From Rhizomys pruinosus (Eukaryota > Chordata > Mammalia > Rodentia > Spalacidae), in assembly GCA_009823505.1 (NCBI GenBank), contig VZQC01009956.1, positions 722,995-786,994 of the forward strand: 64,000 nt of DNA. Reading direction: 5' to 3'. The notes under the pieces are model-generated. The model was given only the letters and a program-made list of their open reading frames with translations, did not search any database and was not told the DNA's origin. Every line of letters begins with the position of its first letter. The first letter of the stretch is position 1. A program made the translations under genes and the position numbers. Shown here in pieces: positions 32,459-43,639 of this stretch.

Positions 32459-34373
32459 TCCAGGGATAAACTGTTTTACTACCTAGTAAAAGTTTCATCA
32501 GCAGTTAATCAGGAATCCTGGTCTGGCTTGGGAGGAGGACTTTAGATCTTGGGGAATTTCTGAGCTCTTTGGAGTGCCCACATGGCAAATTTTTGGTCTC
32601 TGCTAGAGATCCATTTTGGGGTCTGGCACCTGGATTAGTTGGGGTGCTGCATGTCTTCCAGGGGTGCATTATAGGCTTTTGCCTCCAAGAGGTGAGGGAG
32701 AGCAGTCTAGAACAGCTTTTGGGCTCTGTTATGTTTCTGCAAGAAATTTTGTACCTGTTTCCTTTCCTCCCTTCTTCCTCATGGGAAGAAAAGCGACTTC
32801 CCTGGGTCTGTACCCTCCTTGCTTATCTATCTGGCAGTCCCTCCTGTTTACTGTGTGTTTGTGTTAGGGAAGAGCTGGTCTCAGAGAACTGGGTGAATAA
32901 AACTCATGAAAACTGTATTTCACTCCATGCTTTGAGTCTCCATTTGGAAAAAGGCATTATATAAAATTGTTGTGATCACTTTAAGATGCTAGAGCAGCCC
33001 TATTGCCCCAGGCTCCTGATGTTTTGAATGCATGTTTGAGTCTTTTTATACTATGGAACCTCTGTTCAGCTTATATGGGTAAAAACCTATTTGGAGGCTA
33101 TAAGCCCCTTAAGCCCTCATTCTTAGTAAAATCTTATTCTGACATGCCTAATCAGAAATATAAATATTTTTATAATGTAACCAAGGTACCCTAAAATTAT
33201 CTTTGCAAATTCTCTCCCAGCAATCTGAAGACCGAAATATGTGTATGTCTTGGTCTGGGTTGGGTGGGGAACTGATACCAAAATGGCCTGGGCCAGCCCC
33301 GTTTCTTGCCCCCAGGAGTGGTAGAGGACAGCCTGGGATAGCTAATGGGCTATATTGTGTTTCCTATCTGTTCCCCTAGCTGCTTCCTCATCATAGGAAG
33401 CAAACATACCTCTCTGGGTTTGAACTGCTGTCCTGCTGGTCTGGCCACTCCTCAAAGTTCCACAGCCAGGTGTGGTGGGCCACAACTTTAACCCTTGTGT
33501 GCCCTCAATCCCAGAACAGCCAAGGTTTAAAAGTGGAGTTTATTTGGCCTGTCTTATTTTCCATCTCTTATTAAATTGGATACCCAGTTAAGGATTTACT
33601 ACATAGCACCTACATTTGACTACTCTAGTGACCACTTAGAGCCTCAGAGTGTGGCCTAGCTTCAGTTGTAACAAGAGTAATTGTTAAGATGAGAATGGAC
33701 CCTAAACCCACAGAATCACAAAGATATCTGTGAGGCTAGGCTAGGCAGTGCAGTGGAACAGCTACAAGCTGAGTAGACCAGGCACTGCCAGCTGAGAGCT
33801 GGATTCTCCCAGAGGCTCACCAGAAATAGTGCTGCCCAAAACTCAATTTTAGAGTTCTGATGAGTGTTTATACTCAGAAGGGAAAGAGACAAGAAGGGAA
33901 AGACACAAGCCAGTTTGGGGGTTTAGAGACAACTTTCCAGAAGACATACATCTATCCCTAGATTTCTAGTGATTTTCCTAATGCTTTTTGTCCAATACAG
34001 AGCTATCCTCTCAAGCTGTACAAATTACAGACCAATGGCTGTGACATGCCATACAGTAGGGGAATCAAGGACCTCACACTAGACTCTGGGTCCAGAATCC
34101 AGCAGGCTTATATCTGGGAAGTTGACCTCCCTTTTCTCTAATGACCCAGTAGGGTGCCTGTCAGTAGCTATGAGAATCAGTTGACTTCATGAGCAGCACC
34201 TTGTTTAAAACATGTGTTTACAAATATCTACCCAGATGGTTTTAGAATTTCTGAGTCAGAAACAAATAACTGACCCCAAAATCCAGTTGATCCTAAATTA
34301 AAAATAGGAAATTTTACATCACAGGTAGAAGACCTCAGTGCTGTATAAACTCTGAAGATTAAAATGTTATGTC

Positions 34374-34616
34374 AGGACTGGAGAGATAGCCTAGCAGTTA
34401 AGAGCACCGACTACTCTTGCAGAGGACCCAGGTTCGATCCCCAGCACCCACATGGCAGCTAAGAACTGTCTGTAACTCCAATTCCAGGGGAACTCCAGTT
34501 CCAGGGGAATCTGACACCCTCTTCTGACCTCTGATGCATTGCACGACATGGGTGCACAAACCTACATGCAGACAGTACATTCATACACATACAAAAATAA
34601 ATTTAAAAAAAGAAAA
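34374..34616 (+). mobile_element. B2 SINE inside E2
   Basis: Complete B2, B box 'ggttcgatccc', A-rich tail. Target-site duplication 'aaaatgttatgtc' before and 'aaacattatgtc' after. The equivalent site in E3 (near 43408) is empty. Carries the 17 bp tandem duplication (34474-34490, 34491-34507). Confidence 0.96.
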
Positions 34617-35057
34617 AAACATTATGTCGAATGTTATAAACTTGAGTCATATTTTACTCTGATGTAAGTTTTCAACTCTGATTTAGATTTTTCATCAAGG
34701 TGTTGAAACTTGCATCTAATGCTAATGATTTACTTGATATCAAGTCGATTCACAGGTAAACTGTGATGTGAGCTAAAACTGTTAAATTACACTATGGGCC
34801 TTGGTCCTTAAAACTATACGTTCACTTTAAGGAATAATCACTTCTGTCCTAGGGTGCAATTTATATCCTCACGTCACACATGTGGGGACATTTAAAGTCA
34901 CATGAGATCTGTTGTTACCAAATAATAAAGTTTCTTCTCTCTATTTAAGCAACTACCCAAGGGAAAACACACACAGTGACTATCAAAATTTCCTGGAAAG
35001 CGGATACTGAATCCAGACACCATGGACAAATGAAGAAAAGGAGAAGCCCAATAAGGG

Positions 35058-36866
35058 ATGGTTCAGAACCCCTCACTGACAAATTCTAATGGACTTTTAA
35101 GTTGGACATTTAATTCACCCTGTTCCTTTCTTGTTTCCCTGCCTAGAAAAATGTACCTGACTACTTTTGCCTTCACAGGCACTGGTCAAGGATTTTGTTC
35201 TCTATGTAACTATACCTTTTGGCATCTTTTAGAAAGACCCACTGAGCAGTGGTACCCCAGTCACCACCCCCATGCCCTTTTTCAGCATGGAAGAAGTCAG
35301 AGCTGTTGGTGCCCTGATTCCCTGTTGGCAATTGGGGTAACCTCCTCAGAGGGTCATGTGATAAAAGTAAGAGCTAAAAATTGGCTAGGCAATTTTAGGT
35401 CAAGACTCCCCAAAAGAGCCAGTTTCTTTCTCAGCTGAGAGCTGAGGACTTCCAGGATCTGGTTGCTCTGACTTTTATCTCATGCATTCTTAACTCACTT
35501 GTCAGATTTATTGACCAGTAGGTAAATTTCATTAAAATCATGGTGCTAAGGACCTGATACAACCCCCCTAGCAGAGATCATTCCATCTTGGAAACACCAA
35601 CTGTGGTTGACTCTTGTGAACTTCCTTCAAGGATTAGCAGGCCAAATAATGAGAGGGAGAAATGAGTTGTGACCCCAAGTTTTCCTCATTCTGCCTGACC
35701 CCCTACCAAGTCTTCAATATTACACAGCTACACCATGAACTTGGTGACATTATTAAAGGCCCTGTTCACAACACTTTATTTTTTTTAGCACAAACATGTT
35801 TAGTTACTAACCAAAGGGATGATTGTAATTAAATCAATACTTTGAAATGGGTTGAATGTAAAATATTTGTGATACAGATAATTAAACATAGTAATGAAAA
35901 ATTAAACCAAAGAAAAGAAGCTCTAGGATAACTGCAGCTTGCTCATTGAACTGAGCTTATTCATTCTCAAAACTAATTCCTGTCCAGGGTAATCATGAAA
36001 TTTTTATTCTACTTTCTCATAGACCCGAGTACAAGTGACATCGTTCATGACACAATCCAGCACTAGTTTCCCGTCTTTCAGTTTTCGTGTTATTGTGCTT
36101 TCCTTCCCATCCCACTGCTGATGCTGGACCAAGGCACCATCTGTGAAAGTGCAGACCATCTGAGTTTTTCTGCCATCGGCTGTAGTTTCATCAAATTTCT
36201 CTCCCAGTGTACAGCAAAACTGTGTTGTTTTCAGTGTGCTCTCAGTCTCGACGGTGATATTATTGCCATCACAAGTAATAATACAGTCTGGTTTGACCAT
36301 TGCACCCATTTTCCGCAGAGCCAGTCCCACACCGGGAAGAGAGAGGGGGACCCACGTCATCGAGGAACAAAAGATGCGGCAGGGTGGGAAAGGGAAGCAG
36401 GGGCTGCAACGATGGCGGCGGGCAGAGGGCCAGAATGGTGGCACAGTGTGCAGAGTGAAAGATGAATAGGGGCAAGAAAATGATTAAGAGGCTGGGCGGG
36501 GGTCAACAGAAGGACCCACAACACTTTATTAACTACACCTTGACCCTTGGTTCTCAAGTTGTCTCACTTAACTCTATTCACCCCAAGGTCATAGCCTGTG
36601 ATACTACCTTTGTTTCTCGGGTGTGGTCTAAGCTAAAGTCCATTTTTTATCCTGCTGCATTGGTCCCCTGGGGCGTCCTCTGCCTCCTGGCCCTTCTCTG
36701 CCTTTTTCTCTTCAGGTGTCTGTTTTGCTTTGACTACAGCCAATTTCAGGTCAATAAAACAAAGGCCCAGGTCCTCTCAGCAATGGTCAATAAGGAATCT
36801 ACATGCACCCCTCCTGATGAGGTGATTTGTGCCTGGCTTTCATCCATCCACAATTCATGGGAATGA
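35058..36866 (+). pseudogene. env-like 3' region of E2, interrupted
   Basis: A 126-codon frame (35058-35438) and, beyond the FABP5 insertion, a frame from about 36520 to 36866 that matches E3 46811-47266. The second contains a strongly hydrophobic run (WGVLCLLALLCLFLF) followed by a short polar tail, in the position where a retroviral transmembrane envelope subunit ends, just before the polypurine tract. Stops break the region between the pieces. The envelope assignment is inference from position and hydrophobicity only; no fusion peptide or CX6CC motif is seen. Confidence 0.4.
35781..36516 (-). pseudogene. FABP5: FABP5 retrocopy with non-canonical 5' segment
   Basis: An intronless copy of epidermal fatty-acid-binding protein, an intracellular lipid chaperone of ten beta strands. 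On the minus strand, codons equivalent to residues 27-135 are intact to the natural stop at 36004, keeping CDGNNITVETEST and the C-terminal CTRVYEKVE with the lipid-contacting Arg and Tyr. The 3' UTR follows to an A-tail at about 35781-35787. Residues 1-26 (exon 1 in the family) are replaced by about 165 bp of GC-rich sequence not from FABP5 coding exon 1, read in frame as far as an ATG at 36444. Perfect target-site duplication CACAACACTTTATT at 35767-35780 and 36517-36530. It sits inside E2; E3 has the empty site at 46918-46931. Without strands and helices from exon 1 a normal fold is unlikely. Confidence 0.95.
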
Positions 36867-37079
36867 GCTTGTCTCTCCCCTCCTTGGTACCGCTCCTGGC
36901 CTCTTCCCTCCGTGGCTGGTTAGTCAAAGATGGGTAAGACTCTGCAAAACCAGGGCAACCTAAGGCAGACACAGTCAAAATGTTGGAAGGCCAGAGGTGG
37001 GGTCAACAAGGTTTGGGCATAGCACCGGAACTCCCACTTGGACCGCTCATCATTCAAAATTAAATACAAAAGGTGGAAA

Positions 37080-37414
37080 TGTAATAGCCTGTATGCTGAG
37101 AATTACACAGTGTGCCTGTGCAGAGCTTGTCCCTCATCAACCTAACCTGCCCTAGGCAGGTGACCATATAAGCAGCTGAGTTGCTGACATGGGCCAATCA
37201 CAAGGCGACCCTATGATTAACTAAGAGGAGAGTGGAATGCAAACAATACATAAGCCCTACCCTTGCCCCCAATAAGGGAGTGTGCAGCAGCTCACCTTCT
37301 GCCTGCATTCACCTGAAACCCATAGTCTGTGCTGTGTTGATTCTGAGCCTCTCACCCCCTTTCATTCATGATCAGATGACAAAATTCCTTGGCAGGTCTG
37401 GGGGATTGACTACA
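37080..37414 (+). mobile_element. 3' LTR of retrovirus E2
   Basis: TGTAATAGCC start right after a polypurine-like 'aaaaggtggaaa'; ends 'ttgactaca'. CCAAT box near 37193, AATAA-like signal near 37270. Confidence 0.92.
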
Positions 37415-39059
37415 GTTACAGATAATGATTTATCTATCTCTACATCTTACATTGTAATGACAACGTGTTTTCAAACTTTGTTTTCCTCTGTACTTTTATG
37501 AATCACATGTTATGCAGTTGTTTTATGCTATGTTTCTGGAGAGTGAGTGAGCAGGCTGCTACATCAAACGGGGCCCTAGGTGTCAGCAGGACTTATTCTG
37601 AGCATGGAGCCACTGACCACAGGATGTCTGGATCCCAGCCCTGGTGCCAGCTATGTCAACAGAATCAACCAAGAAAAGCTACTAATCTCAAAACTGTTTT
37701 GCCTAATGTCCCTATCACTTCGTAACATCATGGAAGAAATTGTAGTCTGTGTCTTTAAAAGAAACCTATGCCGTAATCCCACACAGCAGCTCTCATATTT
37801 CCAGTACAGGTTATTTTCCAAGCAGTTGCTAAACTGAAATACACATTTTCCTTTAAGTTTCTAAATTTTAACTTTTTGTCTGGTGGTCCCCTTGAATGGT
37901 ACCAATACCATTACATTTTTTAGATGACTCACTAAAATCCCATCTCCCCAGGGGACACCAGATCTGTCTGAAAAAGTCCCAACTTGGGAGCACATAACTG
38001 TGTCTGTCCAGGGCAGTTCTATCTGGAGCCTGTGACTGCATCTATGGAAAACCAGCTGTAGGAACTGCTATCTGATAACTCATTCAGAGTCCTCAAATTT
38101 GGGTACCCTAGGTGTATCTAAATATACTGTATCTGAGTCTGTTAAATGCTTCACAACTTTTGAATGGTGGTTGTTGATGGAAACTTTTTATTGCAAAGCA
38201 TCTTTTTGTTTGCTTAATTTAGAACTTTTTTTAATGTTAAGTCTGATTTGTAATTCTCATCCTTAAGTCTACTTTAAATTGCTTGTTGAAACTGGCTTAA
38301 TAGTTCAGGATGTTTGCCCTAGAACTCAGGAGACAGAGGTATATGGACCTCTGCGAGAGTCCAAAGGCAGCCTGCTCTGATGGACTTGAATACAAAAATC
38401 CGAATTCCAGTCCAATTGCTACAGGGAGAGTCTGTTTCAAATAAACTGGCTTTTGCTAGCTATTAGTAAAATTAGTCTCAGCAATTAAACACATTTAATC
38501 TTACCTTATTTATATGCAAAATATAGTATTATTAATATATGCACATTATATGCCATAATACATACATGAAATCAAATAGAGATTAGTAAATAATTTAATC
38601 GTTAGAGTAAAAATAATGTGAACATAACATTTCTACCAATTATGTAGAACTTGAGAAGTGTAACTTAAAAGTATTATGTGGCCCTTTTAATTCCTAATGC
38701 TCAATGTAAAAGTATGTAATGGCTGCTATTCCAATCACAGATGTGAGAAATATAATCCATGATTTCTTTCTATGATGATAAGTCTGTAAACCATAGAATC
38801 TACTTTGCTAATAAGGCAATTAAAGTAGTAGGGAGAATGTGGTTAATGATTTCATACCTTTGAACCAAAAAATTCTGGCATTGTGGTTGGTTATGAGGCA
38901 CTACTTGAAGCCCTATATGCTTAAATGACATATACTTGGTGTGGATCAGCAGAGGTGAATGGCTATAGACAGGATTCTAAATGGGGAGAGTGGGAATTTG
39001 TCCCTGCTGTTGTAAATTGTGTTTCAGCAGATCACAAGCCAAGTCTTTTTAAAAACTGA
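37415..39059. other. unrecognised DNA with one very old B1
   Basis: At about 38296-38450 a very diverged B1 in sense is visible ('actcaggagacagagg', 'gggagagtctgtttcaaa'). The remainder is AT-rich and unassigned. Confidence 0.45.
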
Positions 39060-39490
39060 CCATCATGGGGAACACTCATCCACTGCTGGTGGGAATGTAA
39101 ACTGGTACAGCCACTAGGGAAAGCAGTGTGGAGAACCCTTACAAGACTCAAAATGAGTTTGCCACCTGAACAAGTCATTACCACTCCTGGGTATATACCC
39201 ACAAGTCACATGTTACTGCAGAGGTACTTGCCCAGCCATGTTTATTTCAGCTCTCTTCATAATAGCGGAGAGCTGTAACCAACCCAAATGCCCCTCAACT
39301 GACCAGTGGATAGAGAAAATGAGGTAAATCTACACAATGGAGTTCTTTGCAGTGGTAAAGAAAGATGGCATCATGAAATTTTCAAGTAAATTGATGGAGC
39401 TAGAAGATATGTTAAGTGAAGTAGCACTGTCCCAGAAAAACAACCGACAAATGGTATCTCTCATCTGTGGATGCTAGTGCCAATTACTGA
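39060..39490 (+). mobile_element. L1 ORF2 3'-end fragment
   Basis: Matches 13660-14090 in order: 'acactcatccactgctggtgg', 'ccactcctgggtatatac', 'tttcagctctcttcataat', 'cccctcaactgaccagtgg' and 'gttaagtgaagtagcactg'. Non-coding through stops. Confidence 0.9.
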
Positions 39491-39639
39491 GTTATAAGGC
39501 AAACTGAGCAACGTTAACGTTATATTCCTTATGACCTGAAAACAACTGTGTTCTTATATTGTGATTCCCTTAACAGGTTCCAGAACTAAGCTTCCATTTA
39601 TTTTCAGAGTTAGGAATTTTTGGTATATGAGTGGAGGGT

Positions 39640-41162
39640 ATGTATCCATATTTTAGAGTAATATAAGATCAAAAGAATGAGGAAAAATCTAGTCTGACAT
39701 GACATTATGTCTAACTATAGTATTTATTTTATGAGAGTGCTTCTTAGTATTCCTTATACAAGGCTGCTTGAGCTTTTTCTAAACATTCAAAGCCTTTTCT
39801 AAAATATTACTGTGTAATTACACAGTAATATTTTAGAAAAATTACACAGTAATAGTTTAGAAAATATTTTCTGGATGTTTAATGGCCATACATAATGACC
39901 ATAGCAATTTGGCCGAGGATCTTAAGGGATAATTTTGTTCCTTGCCCTCAGATCTCAACTAAGTCACAGGGGAATATGCATGGGGGCATCTCTTGAAAGG
40001 TCCTACAAATGTGAGTCACCAATCTTCCTGTGCAGAGAGGTGTTGGAGATCCACTAATGGGTCTTCAGCCAGTGTCCAGTGTATAAAGAGGAAAGCCTGC
40101 TCATGCTTCAAATAGTGAAACGTGGTCTAGGACCTGAGTTTGTCCTCGAGTAGATGGAAGTGGTAATTGAAAAGCCAAAAGGAGCCGGGGGGGCTCCCCC
40201 CAAACCTGAGTGACCCTTAAGGATCAGATCCTCAAGTGACCTTGAGAAAACAAAAGCCTTGGTTAACCTTGGCTAACTGTGTGGACTTAAATATCCAAAA
40301 GGAAAGTATAACCAGAAATAAGCAAATAGTAAGGCCTGAGAAATAGTACTTCAGATAATAATAAATAAATCTTAGAAAAATAAAAATAAAAAAAAAAAAA
40401 AAAAAAAAAAGAAAAAGAGCACGGTTCTTTTGCCTGTCTTACTGGCAAACACTTATAACCTGTGGCTGCCACTGCTTTTGCCATCCTTCAAAGACCTGAG
40501 ATACAGCTTTTCAACCTTCTAATATGGACTGAAAGCTCATGTCTCTCCAAGAATCTTCCAAAACTTCACTTCCAGATAGGGGCTGCTGAGACAACCAACC
40601 TTTGGACTGAGCTACAACTGGGATTTTGGCCTCTTCAGATTATAAACTACCATTGTTGGACTACCCAGGCTATATCATGGAGACCAGTACAGAAAGATCA
40701 ATACAGGACGTGGTGCTTACTGGACCTCATTTGGTGACCATGGGAAGGGAAAAGCCCAGTTTGGAGCACAAGGGCTAAACAGATGGTGGTTTGGGCGACC
40801 CTTCAAATATAGTATTTTTCAGCCTAATAAAGAAAATAAATCATAAGATGAAGTTGCTAAAACCTATGAAATATGTGGCATGCATATATGCATATTTTGG
40901 AGTGATATAGTGGAAGGAATGACAACAACAATACTGGGTCAAAGAACTGACTGAAATGGTGAACCTGCTTGAAACAGTAATCTTCTTCATCAAGAATCTT
41001 GAGAGAGACTGAGAAAAAAAGAAAAATATGTTTGACAAAGTGCATGAGCTCTGGTGGCATGGGGTGGGACATGGAGGGGCTCATGGGTCTAGATTTTATT
41101 TGAAATTTTGTATGAAATGCACACAGGTTCAAAAAATTTGCTTTGAAAAAATATTTGTATAC
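39640..41162 (+). repeat. repeat R copy 1
   Basis: Same order of blocks as 52440-54160 and, in part, 50800-51905: 'acaaggctgcttgagc', 'ctttgtcctcgagt'-like, 'aaggagccagggggctc'-like, an A-run, 'cactgcttttgccatcc', 'ggggctgctgagacaacc', 'aatgaccacaacaac'-like. The 40560-40640 part resembles the ERV-L LTR at 7580-7690. The 3' end resembles old rodent L1 ends. Probably a composite retroelement; unnamed. It is cut at 41162 by the LTR of E3. Confidence 0.6.
39795..39840. repeat. 46 bp perfect palindrome
   Basis: Two 23-base arms meet without spacer at 39817/39818. A third, partial copy of the right arm follows at 39841-39865. R copy 3 and E3 lack it. Confidence 0.95.
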
Positions 41163-41487
41163 TGTAGTAGCCAATATGCTCAAAATTATGCATGCACAGA
41201 GCTTCTCCCTCATAAACTTAACCTGCACTAAGCAGGCAAAACCATACAAGCAGCTGTGTTGCAGACTTGGGCCAATCACAAGGTGACACGAAAACTGCAC
41301 TAAAAGGAGAACAGAATTCGAACAGTACATAAACCATAACCCTGCCCCCAATAAACTAATTCTTGTCAACTCGCCCTCTGCATTCACGGATTCCTAGGGT
41401 CTGTGTCTTGAATCTGTGCCTCTCACTCTCTTGTTCATGATCGATCAGACCCTGAAATTCCCCAGCAGGCCTGGGGGATTGTCTACA
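41163..41487 (+). mobile_element. 5' LTR of retrovirus E3
   Basis: TGTAGTAGCC start, 'ttgtctaca' end. CCAAT box near 41272, TATA-like 'acataaacc' near 41327, AATAAA near 41350. Confidence 0.93.
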
Positions 41488-41489
41488 TC

Positions 41490-41504
41490 TGGCGCCCAAT
41501 GTGG
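41490..41504 (+). promoter_or_regulatory. primer binding site, tRNA-Lys type (E3)
   Basis: TGGCGCCCAATGTGG matches the complement of the tRNA-Lys(CUU) 3' end at 14 of 15 positions. Confidence 0.9.
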
Positions 41505-41646
41505 TTTTCTGATGCCCTGGCACTGGTGAGGCAGCCCCTTCCTTGATTGGTGAGTAGGCCCCTTTTTGTGATCTTTGTTCTTTCAGTTGGGCTAGGATGA
41601 ACAACCTTCCCCTCTCCGCTCTCCTCCCTTATCATTTTCTGCCCTC

Positions 41647-41961
41647 ATGGATAATATTCCTCCCCACGTTCCACAGCCACAGATGGCTGCCCTAAAGGCT
41701 TTCCTCCAGATCTGTGGCCTTAAAGTGAAATCCTGGTACTTGGATTTATTTGGGAGGAGGCCATTTGCATCGCCCCTCCTTGCCATAATTGCAAGCCTTA
41801 AGTGCTCCTCAGCAGAGGATGTTCTGTGTGAGCATAACTCAGTCTGCCACAAGTACACCAAGGAGAAGTTGGCCCTGCCCTATGTCCCTGACTTTCACCA
41901 GGACGAGGAAGGCTCCTCCGCATCCCAACCCCCCCAGACTCCCTTCAGCTGCCCCTGCTAG
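41647..41961 (+). pseudogene. retroviral gag matrix-like frame (E3)
   Basis: 104 codons from MDNIPPHVPQPQMAALKAF to a stop in the proline-rich part. It aligns with E2 (31041) throughout. Position 2 is Asp, as in E1, so the myristoylation glycine of E2 is missing. Nothing recognisable as capsid follows, and the interior then becomes non-coding. Confidence 0.6.
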
Positions 41962-42724
41962 GGATAGTTATTTGGCCCCCACCAATAGATCCTTGGAGGG
42001 TTGGCCAGGAAGTTCTCTCCCACCAGAGGGACTAGAGATATCTTGTTTGGCTGACTGTGACTTTTGGGTAAGAAAGAGCAAAATTTTTTTTTTCTTTTTA
42101 CTTTCATTTTGGTTTTGTTTAAACTCAACTTTCTGGTCTGAGGCGCTCAGTTAGGAGAAACTGGATGCAGTATTGCCCTTGAGCATGCAGATGGGGCCCT
42201 AAGTCTCCACTGGTAAAGTGCAAACATGGGGTTCACCTCAGCAATTTGGAATCTAGGCAAGGGGTCTGGATTTTTGGTTCTGGGACCGACAGGGTGTTGG
42301 CTCCATGTGCCACAGAATTTGCTCTCTTCATCTGACTATGGCTTGTGTTTATGGTAACTGTTCTGTGTCTAAGCATGCATCTAAGTTTTTGTGTGTGTTT
42401 GTAATTTGGTCATTATAATTGTCTCATGTTGGGTTTGTCAAACAAAGTGGCTACTTCAAGTTTCAATCCTTTATGTGCACAGAATCATTCATTTTGGCAT
42501 GCCAGACTCAATAAGCACATGCAAACTTTAAAAATTGATAATTAAAAATGCATTTAAAGGACTAAAATTTGGTTTGTCTCTGCTTTCAAAAGGGATTGTG
42601 TGAGGTAACTTGCTTGCTTTGGAATTATCTACTTTTGTTTGATACCTCTGCAGGCCAGATTCTCTGGGTGGATGCATCCATGATTTAACATTAACTAGCC
42701 TTCCAGACTGGGAATGAATTCTTG

Positions 42725-42854
42725 GACCAGGTGTGGTGGCACACACCTTTCATCCCAGTCTTTGGGTGGCTGAGGCAGACAGTTCTTTGTGAGTTCAAGG
42801 TCAGCCCATCTACTCTGCTTTGGTTTCCACCCAGCTGCTAGGCCTATCTCAAAG
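42725..42854 (+). mobile_element. old B1 resident in the E family (E3 copy)
   Basis: Same position as in E1 and E2, slightly shorter at its 3' part. Confidence 0.87.
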
Positions 42855-43639
42855 GACCAAAGATAACCTGCCTCTTACTAGCTAGTAAAATTTTTATCAT
42901 CAGGTAGTCAGGAATCCTGGTCTGGTTTGGGAGGAGGTCTTTAGAGCTTGGGGAATTCCTGAGCTCTCTGGAGTGCTCACGTGGCAACCTTTTGGTCTCT
43001 GCTAGAGACCCATTTTGAGGTCTGGCACCTGGATCATTTGTGATGCTACATGGCTTCCAGGCATGGCAGAGGGCAGCCTGGAATAGTTAATGGGCTTTAT
43101 TGTGTTTATCTGTCACCCCCCCCTTCTTCCTCATAGGACGCAAACATACCTCCCTGGGTTTGAACTGGTGTCCTGCTGGTCTGGCCACTCCTGGATGTTC
43201 CCCAGCCAGGTTTGGTGGGCCACACATTTAATCCTAACATGCATTTAATCCTAGCACATCCAAGGTTTCCAGGTGTAAAGTTCATTACTGTAGAATTTCT
43301 GAGTCAAAAAAAAAAATAACTGACCCAATTTAATCCTAAATTAAAAATAAGAAAATTTACCTCACAGCTAGACGACCTCAGTACTGTATAAATTGTGAAG
43401 ATTAAAGTGTTGTTATGTTGACTGTTACAAACTTAATAGTCATTTTACGCTGATTTAAATAATTTAGAGTTTTCATCAAGGTGCTGAAGTTTGAGGTTTA
43501 AAACTAGTTAAACATATTTGTTTTGTGGAGCTGTTTAAATGAATAGGCTTGCATCTAATGCTAGTGATTTCCTTGATATCAAGTTGATTCACAAGTAAAC
43601 TGTCATGTGAGCTAAAACTGGTAAATATTCCCTTTTTAT

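Larger units (their letters stand above)
30534..37414 (+). mobile_element. class II endogenous retrovirus E2, two LTRs
   Basis: 5' LTR (30534-30868), primer site, gag matrix-like frame (31041), mostly non-coding interior with the resident B1, an env-like 3' frame, a polypurine-like 'aaaaggtggaaa', and a 3' LTR (37080-37414). No protease or pol is recognisable, so this looks like a non-autonomous member needing proteins from elsewhere. Later insertions are a B2 (34374) and a FABP5 retrocopy (35781). It lacks about 2.3 kb present in E3. The flanks show no matching 6 bp target duplication. Confidence 0.88.

Noticed and set aside
40857..41387. 176-codon minus-strand frame, the longest on that strand
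   Set aside because: It crosses the boundary between repeat R and the E3 LTR, so it cannot be an ancestral gene; composition is that of repeat DNA.
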